Source of the DNA: Corticium candelabrum
Taxonomy: Eukaryota; Porifera; Homoscleromorpha; Homosclerophorida; Plakinidae
NCBI RefSeq assembly: GCF_963422355.1
Contig: NC_085098.1
Location: 6,150,765 to 6,214,764 of the forward strand
DNA: 64,000 nt
Reading direction: 5' to 3'
The translations under genes and the position numbers were made by a program. Positions 1-15,400 of the stretch are shown in pieces. The notes under the pieces are model-generated. The model worked only from the letters and a program-made list of their open reading frames with translations, was not told the origin of the DNA and did not search any database. The number at the start of each line of letters is the position of its first letter. The first letter of the stretch is position 1.

Positions 1-366
1 CAATAAGCAAACTAGATATCAATTAAATATGACACTAAACACTCAACATGTATAATTAATTTAATAAAATTTGACCATCATTAATACCACAATTTGGCTA
101 TGCATTACCATGCAGTTGCAGCAAAGTTAATTGCTTCCATGCATGTATACAATACCTTGCATGTAGTCTGTGAGTACATGCAAGCAGTATATCATAATAT
201 ACAGCATAAACGTATGCATGCACAAGCCCCAGATGAGTATCCTTCAAGATGATGTTACCATTTAGCAGTAGCCAACATAGTGTCTGATTACTGCAAATGC
301 CAATTTCCAGAAAGTTGGTTACCCAGTCGTCGCGGCAGACTGGACGTCTAGATTATGTGGTTGCTA

Positions 367-3921
<3,555 letters not shown>

Positions 3922-4188
3922 TGAGGCGTTTAGATGTTGCTGCAGTAACGCATCCGGGCGCTTGGCTTAAGTCTCTAGCTAAACCCCCGGATAATAAAGT
4001 TGTAGAGAAGTTCACGTAGAATACACCAATCGTACAGCCGGTTGCAAGATGACATTAATACATTCAAGATCAGCCATTACACTAAACTCCATACTCAGTT
4101 AGTTATCAGTTAGTTATATTATCATTGCTAAGAATGATGATGATAATAACGCGTGTGCGCAAAGTCTATTAATATTAAATAGTTGTTG

Positions 4189-4569
4189 TCACTCGCAGAC
4201 ATCATATATTTCACATTTAGACTTTTGCTTCTCACGGTCTGGTACCAGTTCCTTTGCTGATGTTGTTCCACAAAGAACAAAATGGCGATCATACGAAATG
4301 CTTTCACGAAAAGCTGCATCTGTTCCATGTAGATAATCCAAAATACCCAGAACACCAAAGTTCTGATTGAACCTGCAAATGGGTGTAATAGCTGCATAAA
4401 AATCACAATCATACTGACATAAACTAACGTGTAGTGAAATACAATATTTAGTCTCTAAGTAATTGCAGTCAAGTGGCTATTTGCTCAAATTGGGACTACT
4501 CAATTTTGAAAACACAACAAAGCTTCACTAAAGATTGAGTATCATTAATGTACACACAGCCTCGGCTGT

Positions 4570-4641
<72 letters not shown>

Positions 4642-7600
4642 TTCACCGGTACCTACTCTAGTCTCTAGTCTGCACAGAAGAGGGACTGTGAAAGAGGCTA
4701 GCAAAGGTCCCACTTACAGCTCATGCACATTAAATTAGTTGTGCTGTACTAACTAATGTCTTACTTTGCATGATGATAGTCATGTGATTCGTTGGAGAAA
4801 AGAAATGGAAGATGATATCCACAGTGAGAAACGAGCGTATTGAGAGCTGCCATCGCCATCCAGAACCAAAATGTAGACAGATGAGATCCCATTATAAGAG
4901 GACCCGCCATAATGGGCATAGCGTTGCTCACAAGGTTTTCGACTGGATGGCAATAGAGACCAACGATACACAGAGGTGCCTGCCATTGATGATGCACCTT
5001 ATGTATTGACTTGTAGAGAAGCGGGTGGTGCAGTAACCTAAGAGAACAGCCGAGAAACATCATACTATGCAAACACACTACACAAAGCGCCAAAAGATGT
5101 CCAACTATTACTACTACAGCGATACAAAACAGTTTTCAAACTGTAGGTTAATAAAGACCATCTTCCACATACTCGATAATTTGAAACTATAACTGACTAA
5201 CTAGTAGAACTTCAAAAATCAGTAATCTGTTGCCTAAATTGTTAACTGCCCGCAGTCGAGAACAAACACAGTTTGTCCAACCAGCTGAGCAAGATGCCAT
5301 GCATACAGTAGTGCAGTGTACCTGTGAGAATAGTAGAAACCCACTTCTTCAATGAGAAGATACACCACAAATTCAATCAAGAACCATTGGAAGGTTGGTA
5401 GCTCATCTTTAAATGTGCATCCTCTCCACTTCATTACATAATACATCGCCCATAGAAAAGGAATGAATAACAACTCATTACATACAACAACCATGAGGGT
5501 TTTCATCAACCTCTTTCGATCAACCTTAGCAGCACAAACAATGACAAGCACAACACAATTACTCTACAGCAATGTTTTTACTGGAAAGTTCTTGTCTTCC
5601 TGTATTTTAAATGGACGAATGAATGCCGGTGTCGTCAAATCAAGAGCCAAGAAGAATGAAGCGCCAAGCCAGAAAACCAACGTAATAGAAATCCATGTCC
5701 CTGAACACAGCACAATCGTCTACTTACAGTCCTAAACTATAAATTCCCATCACAGTTATAAAGGCACGCTGATCTGCCTGAGTTCTTTAGCAGTTTGTGA
5801 TTTCGTAAAACTTCCAGACCAAGTCATAATTAATTAAATACCTATTGCTACACCATTCAGTATGGTCTCTATTCTGGTAATTCACATGCCTTGTCTGGTC
5901 ACAAAACATGGCATGTTGTACAAGACAAGTGACAAATTTTACCATCACTATTTTCATTATAAGTCAGATCATGCAGTGTAAAAGTTAAGACCTGACTAAT
6001 TAGGAACATGCCTTGCCACTACACTCGATGCAGTCAACCGTCTGCTTTGCCTAACACAAGCCTTACAATCAGTTGAGGAAGAGTTTGCCACGAGGTTGCA
6101 AGCGCTCAAACATGCATGCATAGCCCAAAACACTATACTGACTCATCTCACCCCAAACAGTTAATGCCTTCTCATCTCCATCAAACAACGCATACAGATG
6201 AAGCCATATTGACGTCAAAAGAAGCCTTGAAGCTCCAAAGAAATGTTCAATGTGCCTGAAAATACAATGTTAATAAGTTTTACACCTACAAAGTGTTGCA
6301 GTGTTTAGGTGTTAGGTCAGGTGAGATCAGAAATTTCAAGTTATAACAACCCACGCCATTATAACTGTAATAACATCATTGCTTAGCTCTTCCACAATCC
6401 TTCAGCAACATACAACCCAAGTCTACAACAGAATTTGCAACAGAGCTTCTCTTCACATGTAACCATGTAATTGATCCAATTGTGTGTGCACATACCAATG
6501 TCTTACTACTGTATTGTTCCCTACAGCTGCCTGCTGTGTACACTATTATAAATGTACAAAATGCAACAGTAAAGGGTTAGTTTAGCATCGACAAGGGTGG
6601 CCAACTGGCGCTATGGTGCCACAGGTGGCACCAGAGGTTGGTCTTGGGCACCAAGCAAAGATTTGGCACCAAGGCTTGAAGCCACTCAAGCAGATGCTGA
6701 CGTCATGACTGCGACTGAAAAGAGGTGATTCCATGAACACAAGGCATCAACATGCTACATATATGAGTCTGTATGTATGTATGTATGTATGTATGTATGT
6801 ATGTATGTATGTATGTATGTATGTGAGTATGCACTATGTGTACACTTGCCAACCAACATGCTATTGTGGAAGTGTGATGTGTGTGATCCTGTGCACATGT
6901 CGAAGGCAGGTTATGTGAACCATCTTAAAGCCCATTAGAACAATCAGAAGAAAGCTAACAATGCCAGCCTATCTCCCCATCCAGGCAACAACTTGTGTGC
7001 AGTTTGCAAGAAAACCTACAAATTAGCATCTGGACTGAAGCGGAATATGCTGGTACACAAGAAAGCTATACAGCACCCAGATCCAATCAATCCAGTCAAA
7101 GCAACAGAGTTCGTATGTCACATACGCTTGATGTCAATGAAGTCGAAGGCTGGTCTCAAGAACCATCTCAGAGGCCACGAACATAGAAACAAAAGAGTTA
7201 ACGTTGAGAAATAAAGATGGCTTTCATCTGCATAAAAGATGTAGCAATTACCATGTACTAGGTAGGTTTTAGCCACCCTTGATCGCGTGTCGACTATGTT
7301 GTTACTATGTTTTTGACAGTACAGCGTACATACAGGCTGTCAGTTATTAGTGCTGTGGAATGACCACGCCCCCGGTTCTGAAATCGGACACCATGCAGGT
7401 GAGTGGCAAACTCAGTAACAAATGTGATGTGATGTAGAGCAACTGATGATGTCGAAAAGACGGTGATCTCAACAGTTCGTTGGGTATTACATCACATTGT
7501 GACGTCATTTCCTTCACAAGATCTAGTTCAACTCTGAATCTTACCATACAACGGAATTTCGGGCTGCTATCGTAACAACTAAGATGGGAATAATCATGAA

Positions 7601-7736
7601 AGCAGCCTTCTTCACCACTCCTCCTAGAGTAGCCTGACAGAGGTATCAATCAGACCTACTCGAAACAGAAACGGAAGGAAAAATGCTCTCATACCTGGCT
7701 AGCTGTTGTCTCCTCCTCTTCCACTTGCTGTTTCAT
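4189..7736 (-). CDS. FAXDC2: FAXDC2-like fatty acid hydroxylase / sterol desaturase
   Basis: Exons: 7695-7736 (ATG, MKQQVEEEETTASQ), 7545-7632, 6152-6255, 5582-5719, 5322-5524, 4765-5037 and 4189-4372 (stop 4189-4191). The product is a multi-pass membrane enzyme of the fatty acid hydroxylase superfamily, which oxidises lipids or sterols in the ER using a di-iron centre. Histidine boxes are present: SHRLLHH (HX3H, split by the 5038-5321 intron), HKVHH, HCGYH and HDYHH, followed by the family-typical FNQNFGVLGILDYLHGTD. Hydrophobic runs include AAFMIIPILVVTIAA and ISITLVFWLGASFFLALDL. All junctions are in phase except between 6152-6255 (ends phase 1) and 5582-5719 (starts phase 0). A small exon may be missed there, or one edge is wrong. 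Substrate is unknown. Confidence 0.88.
4567..4640. repeat. (TG)n microsatellite
   Basis: An uninterrupted TG array of about 70 bp lies in the last FAXDC2-like intron, which makes it a CA array in the transcript. The open frames across it are low-complexity artefacts. Confidence 0.97.
6614..6631. repeat. short perfect palindrome
   Basis: GGTGCCAC and GTGGCACC flank a two-base loop. It sits just before the zinc-finger-like remnant and may be part of the same relic. Confidence 0.5.
6770..6824. repeat. (GTAT)n tetranucleotide microsatellite
   Basis: About twelve tandem copies of tatg/gtat lie inside the FAXDC2-like intron between exons 2 and 3. Confidence 0.95.
6993..7214 (+). pseudogene. degenerate C2H2 zinc-finger-like fragment
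   Basis: The open frame holds LCAVCKKTYKLASGLKRN and, further on, FVCHIRLMSMKSKAGLKNHL followed by RGHEH. This is the spacing of two decayed C2H2 fingers; the second finger has Arg where the second Cys is expected. Such fingers occur in the tails of some retrotransposon proteins and in transposase-derived genes. It lies antisense inside a FAXDC2-like intron, with no obvious promoter or splice context. I read it as a mobile-element remnant, but a small host gene is not excluded. Confidence 0.4.
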
Positions 7737-8444
7737 GGCTGCTGTCGACGGAAGAAAGCAATTGCTCAAACCAGCGTAGTACCTTCAAGCCGGTGATGCG
7801 TTCCGGTTAGTGATCACCTGGGCAGGCGCAATGTTTGTCCTATTGACTGCGCTTGCGCAACCTGCATGCCTTGCATTTATTGAATCATAGTACATACACA
7901 CATTGTTTTGAGCGGAGTCTGCATGTTGCTTAATTAGTTAATTAATTAAATTTATTGATGTTCTGTATTTCAAGTGGGAGTCATGAAGAGACACCGATAT
8001 TGGAACATCAAGATCTGGTGATCATGACATCATATACGCAATGTCAGGCCCTAGTTACACTCCTGCAATTGCAATGTGCATGACTACATTAAGTAATACC
8101 AGTGAAAATGGATTTGGCATCCACATTAGAACACAATTATAAATATAATAGGTAGAAATGTAATCAATTTGGATGCAGCTGTTTACATGAACTCAGGCCC
8201 CAATGAATATTTCTGTCCTTTCTACTAGTTATAAACTAGAAGTAGTTGTAGATATTTTGACATCAGCAAGTAGTAGGCTAAAGAGGTAGTTTTAATTGTT
8301 GAGAACATGTCTTTTCAGTTAAAACACGTGGGAGTTTATAGGATGTTTAATTATAGAGTAGCTGAATCATAAGTATACGTGGGTCAGATCTCATGATCAA
8401 GTAGATCACGAGTTACGTGACAGCGCTACGTATCAAAGCCCAAC
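7737..8444. promoter_or_regulatory. head-to-head spacer between FAXDC2-like and GM2A-like genes
   Basis: This 708-bp interval separates two divergent start codons, so it must hold both promoters and 5' UTRs. I see no clear TATA box, repeat or additional coding exon in it. Confidence 0.5.
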
Positions 8445-9138
8445 ATGCGTGTCTTGCTTGTTTTTCTGCTCTGCTGTCGACTTATGCTGTCAAGTGACAG
8501 TAAGATAGCAACATTAGAAGAAACGCTGCGTTACATGAGCAAGCTCTTCTCATTGGGTCAACCACTGAGTAGAGAGCAGGGACAACTATTCCGATGGACA
8601 AATTGCAGTAGGAGCCAGCCACATTATATATCTAACCAATTTAGTTGCATTGATCTATTTTTAATAACCAGGTGCCATCAGTACAGCTGCATTAAAAGTC
8701 AACAATGGATCAGTCACCCCTGATCCTGTTCCTCTACCCGGTAACATCACCGCATCAGTAGGAGTGACACTAACAGAAACACTGAAGTCTCCTCTCAAAG
8801 CTGAAGTGACTCTGAAAAAGAAGTTGCCTGTCCTGGGATATACTTCAATTCCATGTATCGATAACGTCGGATCTTGCACCTATGATGATCTCTGTGCCTT
8901 AATTCCTGATAGTACTGGAGAATGCGGGCCTCCTTTCAGCACATACAAGCTACCGTGCCATTGTCCATTTCCAGCAGGATCCTACTACTTGCCTCCTATC
9001 GAAATTCAGCTTCCCAGTGCTGGCAGTATTCCAAGTTTCTTAACAAATGGTGATTACTATGGCCAGGCAAGCCTTTTTGATGCTGCAGGACATCCAGTTG
9101 GCTGCTATGAGGCTTACCTCTCACTGAAAGAGGAATAA
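8445..9138 (+). CDS. GM2A: GM2 ganglioside activator-like lipid-binding protein
   Basis: Two exons, 8445-8607 and 8672-9138, are joined in phase at FRWTNC|SAIS and give 209 aa. Residues 1-17 form a signal peptide (MRVLLVFLLCCRLMLSS). The mature part has the order typical of GM2A: PDPVPLPGNITASVGV, SPLKAEVTLKKKLPVLGY, PCIDNVGSCTYDDLC, LPCHCPFPAGSYYLP and a C-terminal GCYEAYLSLK. All eight cysteines of the human protein have counterparts. In vertebrates GM2A extracts gangliosides from lysosomal membranes for beta-hexosaminidase. Here a secreted or lysosomal glycolipid carrier is inferred. About 37 residues lie between the signal peptide and the first conserved Cys, longer than the short human pro-segment. 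An AATAAA overlaps the stop codon (9134-9139) and another lies near 9532. Confidence 0.93.
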
Positions 9139-9949
9139 ACACTGTTTCTTCGACGTTTCATGCTGTAGCATTGTTTGTCTCAATTAGTGTTCGTAGTACA
9201 ATTTTAACATGATCGATATCTGTGTGTGCAATGATGTGCAATTTCAACAAGTAGAGCTGAAACACTACAAGTGCACTACTGTGTTTCTTACCATACAATT
9301 TACATTAACAAATACTGTCAATTTTTGAACTATCAACAGATTAAAAAATAATAAGCCCATACTAAACACTTGCTAATCAACATCTGTGCACCAGCCAGAA
9401 TTAGGTTAAATTTCTATTAATAAATACATCCATGATAGTGTGCAGTATATTTACATGTGTTATGTGATAGTTAATTGAGATGTCTGCTTTTCTAATGTGT
9501 AGCTAGCACCTGCTCATCTGCATATCCAGTCAATAAATCTGTCAATGTTCTACTAGTTTTTTTAGAGTGTTGTGCTTATCGATGCTTGCACAGAATCCAT
9601 GCACCCACTGCAATGACAGGCAGTGCACTCAGCCACACACTCTTACAACAGCACACTCGTGACACTCTATTTAACCAATGGTGAACCTTGAAAGCAGTGA
9701 CAACAGGTGTTGTACAAATAGTTAGCTTCTCAAATTTCTCACGCTGCCCATCCTAAGAAATTATTTGTTTTGAATTGAATGACAACATGCAACACATACC
9801 ATACCTGCGTAATAACTTCATAAGATTCCTCTCTCTTCCTCAGTATGTAGCTAAGCAAGCGAAGTCTAACCAACAAGCGAAACAGTCGATTGCTAGCGAC
9901 AATGTGTTCAAAACTTCCAAGCACAGTATCGCACAGCAAAAACGAAGTC
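9139..9949. other. convergent 3' spacer
   Basis: This spacer lies between the stop of the GM2A-like gene and the stop of the large minus-strand gene. It is AT-rich with scattered AATAAA-like hexamers, and no coding exon was recognised. Confidence 0.5.
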
Positions 9950-12245
9950 TCAGCTGCCAAACAAGATTATAATAAGAACAGTTACAACAATCATCAAAAT
10001 CCAACCGTTCTCCATGATTCCACAATACATCTGAATACTAAGACTAAGGCTTCGAAATCTGTGATAGTGTGACATCATCAGCAAATAAATAGTATTTAGT
10101 CAACCATCTAGCATCTGACCTTGGATGAACCCAAGCCGTGACAACTTCATAAGCAAATTCACTTGGCAACTCCACATCAGTTTCAACTAATGGTACATAT
10201 TCGCCAACAGCATACGCAATGACGTCTTCTACCTGAACACGAGTTTACAATACAAATACATAAAAAAGAGATGCTGTCATAATGCCCACAGATATGCCGT
10301 ACTCTGTAATTGTAATCAGAATAAAAACCTGATGGAACACAGAATACAGCCATTCCTGCAAATGCTTGTGGCTTGGAGACACAAACTGACAACCCACCTA
10401 ATGTACAAAAGTAAGAAGACAAACTCTGTAATAACAAACAAGCAGTATAGCAAGTATAAACATGTGAGCACGCAAACAAGTACCAAATCTAGCATAATAA
10501 CAAAGACGCTACTTTGCTATGACTGACCAGATTCTGCATTCGTTGTTCTTCCAAGAAATCCCATGTATTGTTGCAAAGTCTCATAGCCATCTCTACCCCC
10601 ACGGTATCTCCACACTCTGACAAACAAATAATTTCAAGCTGCAACTCATGCACTCAACAACAACAAACCTGTCTTCATTACGAAATATAAAATGAATCAG
10701 CTCCTCTGCTAGTGCAGCAGGCAAATCACAAATTGGAACGACTTGTGTTGATGCTTGCAACACAGCTAACATTTCCTTGTACTACAATAATGTAATGTAA
10801 TCAGTTGCATAGTTAAAATCGACACACATCAACAATACCTTTCGTTGAAGACCAAAATTTGACACTCTATGCAATAGCTTTTCGATAAAACTCTACACAA
10901 TGCAGCAACCACACTTATACTACAGTAAACTACATCTAGATCTGATGTGCTCAAAACCTTCATTTCAAAAAACCGTTTACGACTTTCAGCAAAAAGCCCA
11001 ACAACCTCAACACGAACATGGTAGCTCATAACCTCTCTCACAACATAATCACTCAGCTGCTCAACAATCTCCTTCTTTGATGCAACCTAAAAATCACAAG
11101 CATTCTTCATAAATGCATAATAGTCTCATATTACCCAACCTCTTAACCTTTTCAGTTTTCTGTGTTCTCTTCCAGCGATCATAATCAAATCCATTAAGCA
11201 AGATAGCATTATTTGCACTACCATGGTTCACCATATAACTGACAAACTGAGCAATATGTTTGCCCAAAAACCTAAAGCCAAACTGATTGCATCAGAGTGC
11301 ACGTCTCATCCAAACAGACTAACCGAAAACGTTTCAGCCAGTCATGTTTAAGCATTCCTTGAATAATAACGTCAAAAATTTCACCAGCAAGGTCCTATAA
11401 AATACACGGCATTGTTACCACAACAATCTATAAATTCAATTGTTGTGTACTTTAGTCAGTCGTGATTTTTGCCTTATTAGCATTCGTCTTTCTCGACTAC
11501 TCTCATTGACACTAAATCCAGGGTGAAGAACAACATCAGAACCACAACGTATTCTCTCTGGTCTGTACATCAAGAATAGTAATCACATTCAAAGTGCTTA
11601 TACACAGGTTTATAGCATAGAAACCTGTAATCATAGTAACTTTTCCACTCAGAAGAAAAATCAAAACGAAAAGTCAGCTCACTTCCTGTCATCTCCGTGT
11701 CAACAATTCTGCGTTGTTCAATTTACAGGTCAAACAAAACAACAAAATGCAGTTACAGTTCAGCTGGCCTTTTGATGATGTTCCAAGTCTGTACATTAGG
11801 GTGATACATTGGTACAATAACAGCTGGCACATAAGAATCTGAGCCCTTCAACAATGCTTCAAACATGGACACCCACACCTTACATGCAACTACATCATTC
11901 ACACAATCAACATGTATGTCAACAAGTACATACCTTAGAAGTATCATACGGATGACCATTACTGTATGCTTTGTACACATACACTCCTGTAAGCAACATC
12001 GACTGTAGAACCACAAGGTGCAAATATGTGCAAGTGTCTACCTTCATCTGCAAACACAATTTCACAGTTTTCGATTTCTTCTCCCTTCTCATCATAAATG
12101 CTAAGAAAGCCACTATCCTGACGCATCCCAATCTAACTCAAAAAATTATTGTCAAGAGAACACATACATATGGACACATGAATGGACATGTGCATGAATG
12201 CATGCATGCATGCATATAGTTATGCACAAACAAACAGACACACGC

Positions 12246-12285
<40 letters not shown>

Positions 12286-12337
12286 GCGGACACACACACA
12301 CACACACACACAGACACGGACACACAGACATGGACAC

Positions 12338-12403
<66 letters not shown>

Positions 12404-15400
12404 CAAGAGGTCTTTCACTGTGTTCTCCTGTTGGGACATAACAACCAACTAACTTGGGACCACAACATCTGAAAAGATGACCAGTACAAACAAATCAACT
12501 AAAAGAACAAATTTCTGTTTTCCTAACCTAGCACAGTCAAAAAAGCTTGAGTGAAGCATAGCAGTAAAAGTCTTTGGTTCAACTGGATCCAGTGGCTATG
12601 CAGAAATTTGCAATATTGTCTATATATTACAAGTAGATCAGATATCCTACCTGAGATTCAAACTCTGTCTCTATTCTGTCTTCCTCAGCCAAAAGGGTAA
12701 TCTAGATCACCTACCATTAAAATCAAAATACAGTTCAAATGTCTTGTAGCAAACCTTTCTGTCAAGTGCACGACTAGAGAAAGCACTTGACACATGACTA
12801 TCAATCATTCTCACAGCAATAGCTCGTCGACCCTTAAATATAATACAACAACACCAATTAACTTAAATAACAGCAACAAATGAGCAATATACATTTATTC
12901 AATCACAAAATACCTTCAGATGACTCAGTGGAAGTGTTTCATCAAACAACCGGTCAACAACTACAATTTCCCCATCCACAGATATCTACAAAACCAAAAT
13001 ATATTTATCACACATCAACCCAACAAGCGCTTGTAATGCAACCTGAGCAACACCAAGGCTTTTTAGCAGTTCAATGTACTCTGTATAGTAAGCCAAAAGT
13101 GCTTGCCGCATGTTTTCCTCTAAGCTTCGACATCCATCAGTTGTGACCGTAATTCTGCATGGCTGTAAAGAAGTTATGTTGAGACATTATTTAACAATAT
13201 ATAGTGTACTAGAGTCAAACTTGACCTGTTCCCAGCATCTTCTGCTGTAACCATGCTTTATCAGTAGTTCGCGATCCTCTGAATTTCTTGGTAAGTTCAA
13301 TAAATATGATTCGAGAAGAGAAAACCGTCTCTGTCGTAAAATTTTTAAGTTGTCTAAAAAGACTCACAATCATGACATCTTGATGTGATAACTAATTTCA
13401 AGATACCTGTGGATTCATCTACAACCAGTGTTTCATTTACATTGCAAACAAGGAAGTAGTTTAGTATTCGGATCAAAAGTCGCTTCAATTCATCATAGCG
13501 AGGCAACTACATTGAACAAAGTGTGTAATCAGTAGTATTGATTGATATGCTGACATAATGTTATAGTCCCAACGACTGCATACCTGCATAGTTTCTAATC
13601 GTGTTGCACACTGTGACAATGTTGTCATGAGTTCATGGCTGCTGATGACATCAGGAGCAAATTTACTGTATGCCATGTACAAAATGAGATCTGTTGACAA
13701 GCAGCTGCAATAAAACAGCAAATTGAAGAAACCTGTCAAATATTTTCAAGACATTGTGTTGTGTTTTGTCTGTTAATTCTGCCAATTCTTCACCATACAG
13801 AGTCCTGCAAAAATTAGTAGATACATTCATCCACGACAGAGACTGTTCTTATATTGTGTTTACTTGAAGAGTATTACATGTGACAACTGTTTGTTTACAT
13901 GTTCCCATACATCTCTAGTAAACCTACAATTGTAGCCTCTTGTTGACTCAAAGCAACATGAAAACAGAAATCTGTCAACCCACGTCTTATGTTGAAGATG
14001 AGAAACTAGCTCATCCATCAAGTTACCAGTAATTGTGAGCAGCACTTCCTGTTTTGCCTTTTCCATCTGTAGGTTAGAATCTTGTGCTATGTCATCTCTA
14101 CCTCTATGATTAGCTTGCGGACCCATCAGAGTGAACACTAGCTGCAAAATCTGGAATAGATTAACCAGAACCTCATCAAACATTTCATATATTTTTTTAT
14201 ATGTCATGTCTTATACCTCGCAAAGAGCCTGCAGCTGCTTTGAATTTATGCCTCCGGTTGAATATTCATAAATGAATGAACGAATTGCCGTATAAGCTGG
14301 GTCTATAAATGGCTCTTTACACATACGAAAAATGCTCCGAATGTCCTACAGTAGAACAAGAACAACATAAACTAACGTCTTCTATACAAAACAACAAAAG
14401 CTGAATACATCGCGACGGCCTCTCTGAATCAAAACCCGAAACAATGCTTGAATGTGTTTCTCTTCGGCTGAAAAGTGATGTAGCATAAACTCACAAGAAG
14501 ACTGCAAAAGTGTGTGAACATATTGCATTTCTACTTATGTCGTGCGGTAGCAATTAAACCTTTGCCAAAAACAACACCGATGACTGAGATGATCGAATAA
14601 AACAGTGAGCCATGTCAGCTACAAACGTTCTACATAACAGAGTCATTTGTTAGTCACAATACGCCAATGCATTAGCTATCCCTCGTTGTTAGTCAAATGT
14701 ACAGTATCGTATGCACACATAATAGCCACAATAGGTAATCCACAAGTAAGTCAGTACTCTTACTTTAGTTCTTCACTGTTCCCTGTCTCTGGCAACAACC
14801 TTGACAAAAAGTCAATACCATGAGTAATAAAGTCTTCAATATGCTGACCAGCATTCAGACCATCTGTTCCTCACAAAAATCAAATCTTTGTCAGCAGAAG
14901 ACAACAGTTATCTCTCTGGTTATTTACCTCTAGCAATATGAAGCACCTCCATAATCACTTTCAATTTCTCTTCTCTTCTCAGTGCCAACCTGCCAATGTT
15001 TGACACCTAAAATTTAGAACAAACCAAAGAGTTACTTTGTGAAGCATTACATCTCTTACTGCAAAATTATCTTAGTATGTACTGATATCAAGTCTTGATT
15101 TTTGTAATCTAATAACCTCACAGTATTATCACAAACAATTCTATTATAGTGGTTAGCCTCATATAATTAGACTAATTTGTGACTGTGCAACTGTTGTTAA
15201 TTGACTTGAGGATGATACCTCACCAAAATAAAAGTGGCAGCTGCCCTACAGACAGATCTACCAGAAACAAGGTGATCTATGAAATACACCAAATAGTGCC
15301 TACTAGCTTTGAAGTATAATCCACACACTGATAATACTGAGCCAGTGTACAATAATCATTAAATTTGACACCAACTAAGTGTCCATCTCACCAGCTTTGG

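Noticed and set aside
5563-5581. Apparent 18-bp intron in the FAXDC2-like gene
   Set aside because: Far too short to splice. Using the acceptor at 5525-5526 gives a 57-bp intron and a VDRKR junction that matches the family.
12138-12472. Several 80-98 codon frames of Thr-His, Cys-Val or Arg-Thr repeats
   Set aside because: They are translations of the CA/TG microsatellite in all frames. The same applies at 4.6, 17.9, 36.4, 52.1 and 58.3 kb.
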